A DNA stretch of 26,339 nucleotides from SXXH01 sp041165735 (GCA_046341775.1 JBKDQQ010000020.1:1-26339), one strand, 5' to 3'; shown: positions 9,143 to 17,526, counted from the stretch's first letter. Translations and numbers: made by a program. Notes: a model not told the origin generated them from the sequence alone.

Positions 9143-11086
9143 GTGCCCACCCTCCTCCTGTCGCTGTGCCTCGCGTGCGTCGCCGGCCCGCAGGCCGTCG
9201 ACCAGCAGGCGTCGGAGCTCGAGTTCGCCAGCGTGCTGGCGCGCCTCGGAGCGCCCGAGCTCGCCGCGCGCGAGGAGGCTGGGCGCCGCCTCGCGGCGTC
9301 CGCGCACGAGGGTCGCGTGGGCGCCTTGGCCGCCTTCCTGCGGGGAGCCGACGAGGAGTCGCGCGCTCGCGTCGCCGCCGCCTTGGCGAGCCGCGGATCG
9401 CTCTTGCCGGTGGTGGCCGCGCTCGCGACCGATCCCGACGCGCGCGTCGCGCGCCCGGGCGCGGAGGCGCTGCAGCTCGCCACGCTGGCCGAGGCGGGCG
9501 CGCAGGCGCGACCCTCGTTGTCGGACGAGCTCGAGTGGCTCGCGCGCGCGGGGTCGGGCACCGTGCGCGTCGAAGGCGCCTTGCTCGAGGCCCCGGCGGA
9601 AGAGTTGCTTCCGATCCTGCGCGCCGCGGCCGGGCATCCGTTCGAGTTCGTGGTCGATCCTGATCGAGCGCCCGAGCACCTGGTCGCCCTGCCCGCCGGC
9701 GCGGGCGACTTGCCTCGTTGGCTCTCGGCGCTGGCGCAAGTGCGGGGCGCGGGACATCGCTTGCGACGCACGGCGGATGGACGGGCGCTGATCGTCGTGG
9801 GAGGGGCGCCACCCGCGCCGGACGAGCCGGACCATGCTCCGGCCGCGCAACACGCCGACTTCCTCGCGCGCAGCGTGCGCGCCTCCCTCGCGCCGGAACC
9901 TGCACGTCGCCGCGCGGGCTGCGCGGCGCTCGCCCGAAGCGGATGGAGCGCGGCGCAGGCTTGGATCGAGCGACGCGCGTCGGAGGGCGAGGAAGCCGCG
10001 GTCGTCGCGGTGGCGCGCGCGGCTTCCATGCGCGGCGCGAGCGCAGCGCTGCGTGCGCCTGCCGCGCGCGCAGCGTTGGACAAGTTGCGGCGCGGCGCGG
10101 CGGCGCAGGGCGACCTCGCGCTCGGCACGGCCTTGGCCGCGGCCTTGGGCGCGAGCGCGGCGGAGTGGGAATGGCCCGCGCCCGCCGACTCGCGCACGGA
10201 ACGCCTGCTGCAACTGGTCGAGGCCTTGCACGCGCCGATCGCGCCGCGAGGCGAGGCGCGCCTCGGCGGCGATCGACCGACGTTGCTTGGCGCCTTGGCG
10301 AGTCCCGAAGCGGATCTGGTCGAGGTGCTGTGGTGCTGGCGCGTCGCCGCCCGGCATGGATGCGCCGTCCCGACCGAAGCGCCGGCACTCCACGGCGAGC
10401 GCCTGGCGCGCGCCTTGGCCGCCGCGGGCGAGGCGCCACGCTTGCTGGAACTCGCTCGCGCCACCGGGGCGGTGCTGCCGCCGGGTGGCGCGCCCGCTGG
10501 CGTGCCATCGGAGGTCCTGCTGGCCGCTTGGTGCGAATCCGGCGATGCGCGCGCCGCCCGCGGCTTGCTGGAGGAACTGCGCGCGCGCAGTCCGCTCGCC
10601 GCGGCCAAGGCTTGGCGCGCGGCGCGGTCCACCCTCGGACCACGCGCCGTGTCCGTCGCCGCGGCGGCGCTGGGAACGGCCGAGTGGATCGTCGACGAGG
10701 CCGCGCGCGACGACTTCCTCCTGCTCGTCGGCTTGCGTGCCGTCGCCGAGGAGCGCCTGCGGGAGCTCGATGCGCCTCGCCTCGACCACTTGGCCGGCGA
10801 TCCATCGGGAGTCGCCGCGCGCACGGCTTGGTTGGAGCGCTGCGATCCCGCGCGCAAGGCGCGTCGCGCCCAACTCGAACGCGCGGATGCGATCGGCGCC
10901 GACTTGCGCGACGCCGGCGCGGTCGGCCCCGCATGGGCCTTCCTCGAGTCGGTGCGCGCCAAGTTGGGCGAGGACGAGCGCCGCGTCGCCGGATCCGCCT
11001 CGCGCCTGCCCGCCGCGCCGCGCTCCGCGGTCGGCGCGGCGTGGTTCGATCCCGTGCCGGGGCGCTCGCTCGGTTCGTCGCCCTGA
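9143..11086 (+). CDS. Exported protein with STN-like domain and Ala-rich helical repeats
   Basis: This is a 647-aa protein with a short hydrophobic N-terminus (VPTLLLSLCLACVAGPQA) that may act as a signal peptide. A Cys at residue 11 is not in a standard lipobox, and there is no positive n-region. Residues about 25-125 are Ala/Arg-rich helical repeats resembling HEAT repeats. Residues about 145-220 contain VRVEGALLEAPAEELLPILR, HPFEFVVDP, DLPRWLSALAQV and GRALIVVGG. This strand-helix-strand pattern resembles an STN/secretin N-terminal domain. The remainder is again Ala-rich helices of unknown function. The GTG at 9143 is the first plausible start after accC; earlier in-frame codons lie over that gene. 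It is divergent from the carboxylase operon. Confidence 0.8.
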   Translation: MPTLLLSLCLACVAGPQAVDQQASELEFASVLARLGAPELAAREEAGRRLAASAHEGRVGALAAFLRGADEESRARVAAALASRGSLLPVVAALATDPDARVARPGAEALQLATLAEAGAQARPSLSDELEWLARAGSGTVRVEGALLEAPAEELLPILRAAAGHPFEFVVDPDRAPEHLVALPAGAGDLPRWLSALAQVRGAGHRLRRTADGRALIVVGGAPPAPDEPDHAPAAQHADFLARSVRASLAPEPARRRAGCAALARSGWSAAQAWIERRASEGEEAAVVAVARAASMRGASAALRAPAARAALDKLRRGAAAQGDLALGTALAAALGASAAEWEWPAPADSRTERLLQLVEALHAPIAPRGEARLGGDRPTLLGALASPEADLVEVLWCWRVAARHGCAVPTEAPALHGERLARALAAAGEAPRLLELARATGAVLPPGGAPAGVPSEVLLAAWCESGDARAARGLLEELRARSPLAAAKAWRAARSTLGPRAVSVAAAALGTAEWIVDEAARDDFLLLVGLRAVAEERLRELDAPRLDHLAGDPSGVAARTAWLERCDPARKARRAQLERADAIGADLRDAGAVGPAWAFLESVRAKLGEDERRVAGSASRLPAAPRSAVGAAWFDPVPGRSLGSSP

Positions 11087-11293
11087 GCGAGTTCGCACTT
11101 GCCCGTGCCGTGGAGCTCTGATCGGCCGCCAAGCTCGGGTTGGAGCATGCGGGTGTCGCGCTCGCGTGTCGCGTTTCCCGCCATGACGCCCACGAGAGAC
11201 ATCCGTCGATTTTCCGCGCCTTCGCTTGCATCGGGACACGCGGTGTCCGAACCTCTGGCCTCGCGCCGCGCCTAGGCGCGCTGCGCCCCAGCG

Positions 11294-12016
11294 ATGTCCT
11301 TGTTCTCCCGCTCCAAGCCAGACACCAAGCCCCTCGAACCCGCGACGCCCGGCGACGCGACGAAGGTCAAGCTCGCACGCGAGGAGCTCGTGCTCGCCAC
11401 CGCTCCGCGAGGCGCGCATGCCGAGCAGTTCCGCGGCTTGCGCAATTCGCTGGTGGCGCTCAATCCGGAGGGCGCGCCACGCACCTTGGTGCTGACCAGC
11501 GCCACCGCGCGCGAAGGCAAGACGGTCGCGACCCTGAACCTCGCGCTCGCGCTGGCGGAGCTGCCGAACACGCGCGTGCTGGTGGTCGACGCCAACCTCC
11601 ACCAGCCTTCCGTCGAGTCCTACCTCGGCCTGCAGCGCAAGGCGGGCCTGTGCGACCTGCTCGAAGGGCGCTGCGCGCCCGACCAGGCCATTCGCGCCAC
11701 CTCGGTCGAGGGCGTGTCCGTCCTCGGCGCCGGTTCCCTGCCGCACAACCCATCCGTGGTGCTGGGGTCTGAACGCATGAAGGCGCTGCTCGCGACGATG
11801 AAGCGCCAGTACTCGTGGGTGCTGATCGACACGCCCGAGGCCTCGACGATCAGCGACGCCAGCATGCTCGGCGCGATGGTCGACGGCATCGTGCTCGTCG
11901 TGCGCCTAGGCGAGACACCGCGCCACCTCGTCGAGCAGGTGCACAACACCCTCGAGAGCCTCGGCGGCAACGTGCTCGGCACCTTGCTGACCGGCGGACA
12001 CGAACAGGCGGGCTGA
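11294..12016 (+). CDS. CpsD/CapB-type BY-kinase-like P-loop ATPase
   Basis: This 240-aa protein has the fold signature of bacterial tyrosine kinases of exopolysaccharide systems. The pre-motif EQFRGLRNSLVAL is near residue 44. The Walker A region LTSATAREGKTVATLNLALA is at 67-86. Walker A' is LVVDANLHQPSV at 97-108, where the family usually has D-x-D-L-R-R-P. Walker B is VLIDTPEA near 176. The glycine-rich start of Walker A is altered (ATAREGKT rather than xxPGEGKS), and the C-terminus LLTGGHEQAG has no tyrosine cluster. The family partners a Wzc-like polysaccharide co-polymerase, but none lies in this window. It may therefore be a regulatory ATPase rather than an autophosphorylating kinase. 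The 207-bp gap before it holds no convincing gene. Confidence 0.85.
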   Translation: MSLFSRSKPDTKPLEPATPGDATKVKLAREELVLATAPRGAHAEQFRGLRNSLVALNPEGAPRTLVLTSATAREGKTVATLNLALALAELPNTRVLVVDANLHQPSVESYLGLQRKAGLCDLLEGRCAPDQAIRATSVEGVSVLGAGSLPHNPSVVLGSERMKALLATMKRQYSWVLIDTPEASTISDASMLGAMVDGIVLVVRLGETPRHLVEQVHNTLESLGGNVLGTLLTGGHEQAG

Positions 12017-12068
12017 CTCGGCGCCGGGCGCGGCGCTGGTCCTCGACGCGACCACTTGTCGCGCATCC

Positions 12069-12116
12069 AGTCCTCGTCGCGGGCTCTAGTCCTCGTCGCG
12101 GCTCCAGTCCTCGTCG
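12069..12116. repeat. Three short direct repeats over the SprT-like stop codon
   Basis: AGTCCTCGTCG occurs at 12069-12079, 12088-12098 and 12106-12116, with periods of 19 and 18 bp. The 18-bp unit is in frame and duplicates the acidic tail (DEDWSR-DED). The third copy, 19 bp away, lies beyond the stop and is frame-shifted. Confidence 0.75.
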
Positions 12117-12919
12117 AACAGCGCGAGTTGCGTCGGAGAGTCGGCTTCCGCGCTCGCCTGCGTCGGGGCTCGACGGGAAGCGTCCGCGCGCATGGGCTTG
12201 CGCGTGCGTGCGCTGGCGACGAGGGCGGAGATGTGCGCGCGCTCCCACGCCTGGATGGCGCGGTAGTCGGGATGCGCCGCCTCCTTGGCGCGGAAGACCG
12301 GGCCATGGTGGACCATGCGACCGGCGGCGTCGCGCCGCGGCGGATGCAGGTGGTGGAGCAACTCGTGGAACACCACGAAGGCCACCACGAAGCGCGGCAC
12401 GGCTGGTTGGTCCAGCACCGGGTGGATGCGCACGCAGCGCGCGTCGGGGTCGTAGCTGCCGAGTCGCAGGCCGCGCCGCGCGCTGGAGGCCGCCCTGCCC
12501 CAACCCACGGGCACGCGTTCGCCGTCCTTCCAATCGAGTCGCAAGTGCGTGCGCAGCACCTCGGCGGCGATGGACTCGAGGTCGTGGTGGCGCCCGCGTC
12601 CGTCCAGCTTCGGCGGCCGCGGTCGCGTGAGGGCGAGTCGCTCCTCCACGTGCTGGTCGATCACCCGGCAGGCGCGCGTGGCGCGTCGGCCCGCCACGCA
12701 CCAGCTCGCGACGGCTTCGCGCACCTTGGCGTCGGCGTCCGCGAACAACGAGTGCAGTCGCAGCTCGATGGTGCGCGCCGAGCCGACGCCCACGCTGCGC
12801 ATGGAGAGCGGCGTCTTGCGCGAGCGCGACCACGAGAGCTCCACGGGCGCCTTGAGGCGCGACGACAGCTCGCGCGCCCACGCGCTCCATTCGGCCTGCC
12901 CTCCTCGTGCGCCTTCCAT
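12086..12919 (-). CDS. SprT-like zinc metalloprotease domain protein
   Basis: This 277-aa protein has a metalloprotease helix FVVFHELLHHLHPP with HExxH at residues 185-189. It is followed by HHGPVFRAKEAAHPDY, giving the HG-x-x-F context of SprT/Spartan-like proteases; the third ligand is probably one of these His residues. Residues 100-175 precede it with beta strands (LRLGSYDPDARCVRIHP) typical of the SprT-like fold. The C-terminal tail is variable and acidic (LALFDEDWSRDED). The ATG at 12919 was chosen because residues beyond it are low-complexity and a TACGAT box lies 8 nt upstream. The substrate is unknown; the family includes DNA-protein crosslink proteases, but no DNA-binding motif is evident. 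It converges with the BY-kinase-like gene. Confidence 0.82.
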   Translation of the reverse strand: MEGARGGQAEWSAWARELSSRLKAPVELSWSRSRKTPLSMRSVGVGSARTIELRLHSLFADADAKVREAVASWCVAGRRATRACRVIDQHVEERLALTRPRPPKLDGRGRHHDLESIAAEVLRTHLRLDWKDGERVPVGWGRAASSARRGLRLGSYDPDARCVRIHPVLDQPAVPRFVVAFVVFHELLHHLHPPRRDAAGRMVHHGPVFRAKEAAHPDYRAIQAWERAHISALVASARTRKPMRADASRRAPTQASAEADSPTQLALFDEDWSRDED

Positions 12920-12927
12920 GGTCGAGG

Positions 12928-12933
12928 ATCGTA
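12928..12933 (-). promoter_or_regulatory. Candidate -10 box (TACGAT) of the SprT-like gene
   Basis: On the minus strand TACGAT ends 8 nt before the ATG at 12919. The spacer CCTCGACC has no ribosome-binding sequence, which fits leaderless transcription. Confidence 0.45.
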
Positions 12934-13042
12934 GCGTGCTCGCGCGCGCAGGCGCGGCGCGGAACGACGCAGGCCGCCCGGCGTGCGCCGAACGGCCTGC
13001 GCGCGGTGCCAAGCCAGGGCGCGCATGCGCGCCCGCGCGGCT

Positions 13043-15010
13043 TCACTCGCTGAGGTTCAGGTCCTGCGTGACCGTGCCGCCTTCCGACACGACCACTTCG
13101 ATGGCGGAGCTCGATTCGTCGCCGAGCAACGCGAAGGGATTGGCCTCGCCTCCGGCCACCGGGCGCACCGCCGACAAGGTGTAGCGGCCCGGCACGACGC
13201 TGCCGAAGTTGAAGCGTCCGTCGCCCGCGCTCTTCGTCGAGTAGCTGCTGGGCATGTCGTGGTCGACCGGGCGCAACGAGACGGAGGCCGCGGTCAAGGG
13301 CTTGCCCGCCGCGTCGAACACGGTGCCGCGCACCTGTCCGCCGCGCGCGAGGCGGATCTCGCCCACATCGAGCGGAACGCCTTCGATCACGCGCAGCTCG
13401 CGCTTCATGGCGCGCGTGTAGCCGGCGGCCTGGATGTCGATCATGTAGCTCTCCGCCGCGAGGCTGCGCAGCGTGAAGACGCCTTGGTCGTTGGTGCGCG
13501 CTTCCGCGGTCGTGGCGTTGGTGGGGTAGGTGAAGCCCAAGGCCTGCGTGAAGACGTCGTCGGTCCAGTCCGATTCGTGCGACACGACGCGGGCGCGCGC
13601 GATCGGCTTGCCGTCGGGATCGACGATGCGGCCGGTGATCGAGCCGCCGCGGCGCAGGCGCACGACGACGCCTTCGACGTCCTTGCCGGCCTGCACCATG
13701 AAGTTGGCCGAGTGGCTCGGCGCGTAGCCGGGCGCCACGGCTTCCACGACATAGCCGTCGGAGGGCGGGGCGGCGTCGATGGTGAACTCGGGGCCGGGCG
13801 AAGCGGTCCACTCCTCCGACAGGGGCTGCGTCGGCGATTCGGGGCCGTACCAGAAGCGCAGGCGCACGTTCGAGCCTGGGACGTTCTCGCCGGTCTGCGC
13901 GTCGACGACGCGACCCTTCACCGCCGCCTCCTTGAACATCTCGAGGATCACGCCGGTCGAGTTGGACTCGACGCGGTTGCGACCGCCGGGCACGGCGCGC
14001 CAACCCTTGGCGGAGGCGACGATGTTGTAGGAGCCGGGCATCAAGCCCTCGAGGCAGAACTCGCCGGTCTCCTTGGCCGTCACCTGGCCGCGCGCGCTTT
14101 GCTGCGTCGCGCTGACGCCGACGGCGATCACGATCGCGCCGGGCACGCCCACGCCGCCCGGGCCTGTGACGCGGCCGCAGATCTGCTCGCCGATCTTGAG
14201 AGTGATGTCGCGCTGCAGCGTCTCTTCCTTGTCGAAGCTCAGGCCGGGGATGGTGATCTGGCCGTAGCCCGCGGCCGAGACGGTCAGCGTGCGCTGTCCG
14301 CGCGGCACGTTGAGGAACTCGTACCAGCCTTCCTTGTTCGACTTGACCTGCATGCGGTCGGGCGCGTCGATGCCCAACCCCTGGTACTGGACGCCGTCGA
14401 GCCACATCACGGCGTCGTCGATGAAGTTGCCGCCTTCGTCCTTCACGTAGCCCGACAGGCGCGCGCCCGCGACGAGCACGATCGGCGGCTCCTCGAACAC
14501 TCCTTGGTCGAAGACCGGCACGGTGGGCACTTCCTTGCGCGCGTACTTGGGGTGCGACACGACGAGCGTGTAGCGTTCGCGCGGCACGATGCCCGGGAAG
14601 GAGAAGCGCCCCTCCGCGTCGGTGCGCGAACGCGGCTCGCGCGTCAGGTCCGGCAGGGGGTCGTTGACGAAGAAGATCTCGCTGGCGCCCAAGGTGGTCA
14701 GGAGCACTTCGGCGCCCTCGATCGCCTGTCCGCCGGCGTTCTTGACGGTGCCGACCAGCTTGTTGTCGTACTGGATCGGACCTTCGTCCTCGGGCACGCC
14801 TTCCACGCCGCTCGCGACGCGATTCGCCCCGGCGCCGCTGACGGCCGCAAGGTCGACGGGCGAGGGCTTCTGATCGACGGGCGCGACCTCCTCGACCGGG
14901 CCCACCACGGGGTTGACTGGGCCGGTGGAGCCCTTGTTGCCGGAGAACAGAGTGAAATAGAGCACGCCCAGGGCGACCAGGGCGAGCAGGAGGACGTGGA
15001 TCGGGCGCAT
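13043..15010 (-). CDS. Membrane-anchored protein with six carboxypeptidase-regulatory-like domains
   Basis: This is a 655-aa protein. Residues 5-22 (HVLLLALVALGVLYFTLF) form a single membrane anchor or uncleaved signal. A Pro/Val-rich linker to about residue 80 leads to repeated beta-sandwich domains of the CarboxypepD_reg type. They start near residues 85 (LVGTVKNAGGQAIEGAEV), 185 (LSGYVKDEGG), 277 (ICGRVTGPGGVGVPGA), 364 (VKGRVVDAQTGENVPGS), 457 (ITGRIVDPDGKPIARA) and 559 (VRGTVFDAAGKPLTAA). Each has the G-x-V-x-D-x-x-G-x-P-(I/L)-x-x-A pattern, and several end in a G-x-Y-x-(L/I) strand. No enzymatic domain is visible. It probably lies outside the cytoplasmic membrane as a structural or adhesive protein. 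No Shine-Dalgarno sequence or TANNNT box is close to the ATG at 15010. Confidence 0.88.
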   Translation of the reverse strand: MRPIHVLLLALVALGVLYFTLFSGNKGSTGPVNPVVGPVEEVAPVDQKPSPVDLAAVSGAGANRVASGVEGVPEDEGPIQYDNKLVGTVKNAGGQAIEGAEVLLTTLGASEIFFVNDPLPDLTREPRSRTDAEGRFSFPGIVPRERYTLVVSHPKYARKEVPTVPVFDQGVFEEPPIVLVAGARLSGYVKDEGGNFIDDAVMWLDGVQYQGLGIDAPDRMQVKSNKEGWYEFLNVPRGQRTLTVSAAGYGQITIPGLSFDKEETLQRDITLKIGEQICGRVTGPGGVGVPGAIVIAVGVSATQQSARGQVTAKETGEFCLEGLMPGSYNIVASAKGWRAVPGGRNRVESNSTGVILEMFKEAAVKGRVVDAQTGENVPGSNVRLRFWYGPESPTQPLSEEWTASPGPEFTIDAAPPSDGYVVEAVAPGYAPSHSANFMVQAGKDVEGVVVRLRRGGSITGRIVDPDGKPIARARVVSHESDWTDDVFTQALGFTYPTNATTAEARTNDQGVFTLRSLAAESYMIDIQAAGYTRAMKRELRVIEGVPLDVGEIRLARGGQVRGTVFDAAGKPLTAASVSLRPVDHDMPSSYSTKSAGDGRFNFGSVVPGRYTLSAVRPVAGGEANPFALLGDESSSAIEVVVSEGGTVTQDLNLSE

Positions 15011-15116
15011 GGTGGTTGGTCCCGCGGGCGGGGCCGGCTAGGGGAACCTCGGCTACGGATGGACGCGGGCCGGGTTGGATTTCTTCCCGATGGAGCGGAG
15101 GTCGGAGCGGCGCAGC

Positions 15117-15662
15117 TCAGGCTTTCTCGGGGGCTGGGATGCTGTCGAGGTCGTCCGCCACGGCGCGACCGGGCCAGAGCGATTCCCACCAGATCTGCGA
15201 CACGAGGAAGTACGAGAACACCACGAGTTCCATGTCGACCCGGCGGAAGACCTCGATGGTGGCGTCCCGCGAGCCCACGGAGCGCGTGATGCGCGCCATC
15301 TCGCCGGTCTTCGGAGCGTACATGTGCCAGCCTAGGCGCAGACCCGTGACGGGCAGAAGCCGGTAGGGCTTGTTGCCGGTCGAGAGCGCGATCTCGCGGC
15401 TGCCGAAGAAGCTCCAGCGCAGCGAGGAGCCCAGCCATTCGCGGTTCTCCGTCCACAGCGAGAATTGGCTGCGGAGGATGCCCGGGTCGCGGCGCAAGTG
15501 CAGCACCTCGCCCTTGATCGGCTTGAAGGTGCCGGAGGCCATCAGCATGCCGTGGCGCGCCGTGGTCAAGGTCCCGATGGGGCCTTCGGCGTTCGACAGC
15601 ACATGGGTCGGGGTCCAAAGCCCCGAGACCTTGGTCGTGTAGGTGGCGAGTGCGGCAGCCAT
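15117..15662 (-). CDS. Possible LURP-one/scramblase-like beta-barrel protein
   Basis: This is a 181-aa protein. It shows successive short beta-strand patterns (HVLSNAEGPIGTLTTA, MASGTFKPIKGEVLHLRR, SQFSLWTENREWLGSS, RWSFFGSREIALS). It ends with a hydrophobic helix, ELVVFSYFLVSQIWWESLW (145-163). Strands wrapped around a C-terminal hydrophobic helix are the hallmark of the tubby/LURP-one/scramblase-related fold, and the IGTL and GEV words fit. I did not recognise a specific family, so this is only a fold guess. The ATG at 15662 was chosen because the upstream extension lacks this pattern and a TAGGAT box lies 20 nt upstream (15683-15688). A good-looking -35/-10 pair lies further upstream, at 15766-15794. 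Confidence 0.62.
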   Translation of the reverse strand: MAAALATYTTKVSGLWTPTHVLSNAEGPIGTLTTARHGMLMASGTFKPIKGEVLHLRRDPGILRSQFSLWTENREWLGSSLRWSFFGSREIALSTGNKPYRLLPVTGLRLGWHMYAPKTGEMARITRSVGSRDATIEVFRRVDMELVVFSYFLVSQIWWESLWPGRAVADDLDSIPAPEKA

Positions 15663-15765
15663 GCAGGGGATCCGCGCCCCGCATCCTACGCGGAACGGGG
15701 CCTCTTTCTTTCGGCTCGTCTCTTCCACGGGTCGAGTGGCCTCCGCGGGCAGGTCGAGCAGAAGC

Positions 15766-15794
15766 ATTGAATCGCGGGTATAAGCCTATGTCAA
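15766..15794 (-). promoter_or_regulatory. Candidate sigma70-type promoter (TTGACA-17-TTCAAT)
   Basis: On the minus strand a perfect TTGACA (15789-15794) is followed after 17 nt by TTCAAT (15766-15771), in a locally AT-rich patch. It points toward the gene starting at 15662, with a leader of about 100 nt. Confidence 0.4.
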
Positions 15795-15862
15795 TTCAAA
15801 ACTTGCGTTGACATTCATCGCTGCGCTTGGCGCGCTCCGCAAGACCCTCTGCGGCGCGGGCA

Positions 15863-15878
15863 GCGCCCGGGCGGGCGC
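15863..15878 (-). terminator. Hairpin directly after the cysteine desulfurase stop
   Basis: GCGCCC-GGGC-GGGCGC forms a 6-bp GC stem abutting the stop codon at 15879-15881. No T-tract follows, so its role is uncertain. Confidence 0.35.
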
Positions 15879-17054
15879 CTAGCGCCCGAGGTCCTGACCA
15901 GCTTGCACGAGGGCTTCTGCTGCATGGCGGGCATCTTGAGCGTCCTGTCCGCGCCCGAAGGAGACCCGGACCGTCTCCCGCAACGCCGCGGCATCGAGCT
16001 GCATGGCGGCCAGGACCGGCGAGGGAGCGCGCGCCGTCGCGTGGCAGGCCGAGCCGGCCGAGAGCTGGACTCCGTTGGCATCGAGGTAGGCGATGAGCAT
16101 CTCGGCATCGAGCCGGGGCAGGCGCACGGAGCTCGTGTTCGGCAGGCGCGGCACCGACTGGGCGTGGATCACGGCATCCGGCGCCAAGGCCACGAGGCGA
16201 GTTTCGAACTCGTCGCGCACGGCGGCCAGGCGCTCGCGGCCTTCGGACTGCAACCAAGCTCGCGCCAATTGTGCTGCGACGCCGAAGCCGACGATGCCGG
16301 GGAGGTTCTCCGTGCCGCCGCGTCGACCGGACTCTTGGCTGCCGCAAAGCGTCGCCTGCCAAGGCGCGCCGCGCCGCACCCACAAGGCGCCCACACCCTT
16401 CGGGCCGTGCAACTTGTGCGCCGAGAGCGACACGAAGTCGGCCTGCAGCGCGCGGACGGAGAGCGGCACGCGCCCGAGGGCTTGCACCGCGTCGAGGTGG
16501 AGCGTCGCACCCGCGGCGCGGCACTGCTCGCCCAGATCATCGAGCTCGAGCAGCGTGCCGACTTCATTGTTGGCGAGGAGGAGCGTGACGAGCGCGGTGC
16601 GCGCGTCCAGCTGCTCGAGGACGCTCTCGCGCCGCACCCGCGCAGCTCCATCGACCGGCACGAGCACGATGCGCGCCCCCTCGCGCCGCGCGGCTTCGAG
16701 CGCCGAGCGCGTGGCCGCGTGCTCGACGCTGCTGGCGACGATCGTGTCGCGTCCCGCGTCGCGACGCGCGCGCCAAGCGCCGAGGATCGCCGCGTGGATG
16801 GACTCGGTGCCCCCCGAGGTGAACAGCACCTCGCGCGGATCCGCGACCTCGACGAGCTGCGCGACGCGCGCGCGCGCAGTTTCCAACCGCTCCCGCGCCG
16901 CGCGCCCGAGCGCATGCGGCGACGACGGGTTGCCCCAGCAATCGGCCAGGCACTCGGCCATGGCCGTCACGACCTCGGTGGCGGGGGGAGTGGTGGCGTT
17001 GTGGTCGAGGTACAGGGGGGCGGTGCCTTTGGTCAGGGAGGGTGACTTTTGCAA
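15879..17054 (-). CDS. Cysteine desulfurase (NifS/IscS family)
   Basis: This 391-aa PLP enzyme converts Cys to Ala and passes on a persulfide. It opens with LYLDHNATTPPATEVV. It then shows NPSSPHALGRAAR, FTSGGTESIHAAI, SSVEHAATRSAL, ANNEVGTLLEL and HLDAVQALGR. The PLP Lys214 lies in SLSAHKLHGPKG, followed by SQESGRRGGTEN. The catalytic Cys337 lies in LSAGSACHATARAPSPVL, a short loop with no long extension, as in NifS-like members. The only start consistent with the family N-terminus is TTG at 17054. It has no Shine-Dalgarno sequence, but a TACCAT box lies 9 nt upstream. No IscU, IscA or SufE partner is adjacent, so the sulfur acceptor is unknown. The inverted-repeat element begins 20 bp upstream of the start. 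Confidence 0.92.
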   Translation of the reverse strand: MQKSPSLTKGTAPLYLDHNATTPPATEVVTAMAECLADCWGNPSSPHALGRAARERLETARARVAQLVEVADPREVLFTSGGTESIHAAILGAWRARRDAGRDTIVASSVEHAATRSALEAARREGARIVLVPVDGAARVRRESVLEQLDARTALVTLLLANNEVGTLLELDDLGEQCRAAGATLHLDAVQALGRVPLSVRALQADFVSLSAHKLHGPKGVGALWVRRGAPWQATLCGSQESGRRGGTENLPGIVGFGVAAQLARAWLQSEGRERLAAVRDEFETRLVALAPDAVIHAQSVPRLPNTSSVRLPRLDAEMLIAYLDANGVQLSAGSACHATARAPSPVLAAMQLDAAALRETVRVSFGRGQDAQDARHAAEALVQAGQDLGR

Positions 17055-17063
17055 TTGGGGGCG

Positions 17064-17069
17064 ATGGTA
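17064..17069 (-). promoter_or_regulatory. Candidate -10 box (TACCAT) of the cysteine desulfurase gene
   Basis: On the minus strand TACCAT ends 9 nt before the TTG start at 17054. The end of the inverted-repeat element lies 4-5 bp upstream of the box, so any -35 contact would fall inside the repeat. Confidence 0.45.
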
Positions 17070-17074
17070 GCAGC

Positions 17075-17100
17075 GATGCTGGCCCCTTTCGCTGTGCGCG
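17075..17100 (+). repeat. Left terminal inverted repeat of element 1
   Basis: 26-bp copy, with the GATGCTGGCCCC end facing outward. It shares the word with copies at 17501, 20908, 21392 and 26201. Confidence 0.8.
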
Positions 17101-17500
17101 GTCTACCTGGAGGGCGGCACGGCCTGCATCGTTCGGACGTTCTGGGGCTGGCGGCGTCGCGGAGCCGGCCGGGCCTGCATGGGGGCCGAAGAATGGTGCC
17201 TTGGACATCTAGAGGCATCTCCGCGTCGATCCTGGCCACCAGTGGGGCGATCCGAGCGCGAGCAGGCGCAGCAGGGGCCTTGGGCTGGTCGCATGCTCAA
17301 TGTGGCGAGGGGCGATCCCTGCAAGTCCTCCAGACCAGGCTCGACAGCCCAGCGCCCTCTCGGATGGGCTGAAGTGGTACGCGGACCCCCTCTGGCGCGT
17401 GCCAAAAACGGGTGGCGGCGAAGGCTGCAGCGAGGCCGATACAGCTAGGACGATCGGATTGCGCGGTGCGTGGCAGGCTCGAGGACCGACCGATCGCGGA

Positions 17501-17526
17501 CGCGCACAGCGATCGGGGCCAGCATC
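17501..17526 (-). repeat. Right terminal inverted repeat of element 1
   Basis: 26-bp copy in reverse orientation. It differs from the left copy only in two bases of the TTT/GAT triplet after GGCCCC. Confidence 0.8.

Noticed and set aside
11147..11275. 42-codon plus-strand frame in the gap before the BY-kinase-like gene.
   Set aside because: It has no recognisable domain or hydrophobic segment and only a weak upstream GGAG. I see no reason to call it a gene.
7720..11746. Very long minus-strand frames running opposite the exported STN/helical-repeat gene.
   Set aside because: They are Arg/Pro/Ala/Ser-rich shadows caused by high GC. Only their downstream part (from 9069) is a real biotin carboxylase.
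16064..16200. CRISPR array, tRNA or rRNA anywhere in the window.
   Set aside because: No regularly spaced repeats, cloverleaf-like segments or rRNA words were seen while reading both strands. A covariance-model search would be decisive.
17076..17372. Possible protein family starting MLAPF: the inverted-repeat copies read ATG CTG GCC CCN, giving MLAPFAVR, MLAPIAVR, MLAPFVVR and MLAPFIVR.
   Set aside because: The frames diverge immediately after the repeat and stop at very different lengths. Variable bases fall at all codon positions, and copies occur in both orientations of one element. The reading frame is probably incidental and could produce spurious gene calls.
17455..17465. GGATTGCGCGG shared by the interiors of element 1 and (on the other strand) element 2.
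   Set aside because: It is a single 11-bp match at different distances from the repeat ends, in GC-rich DNA. It is not enough to claim homologous interiors.
17501..17526. Integron attC sites as an explanation of the paired repeats.
   Set aside because: The repeats lack the attC core words (GTTRRRY/RYYYAAC) and attC-like spacing, and no integrase is nearby.
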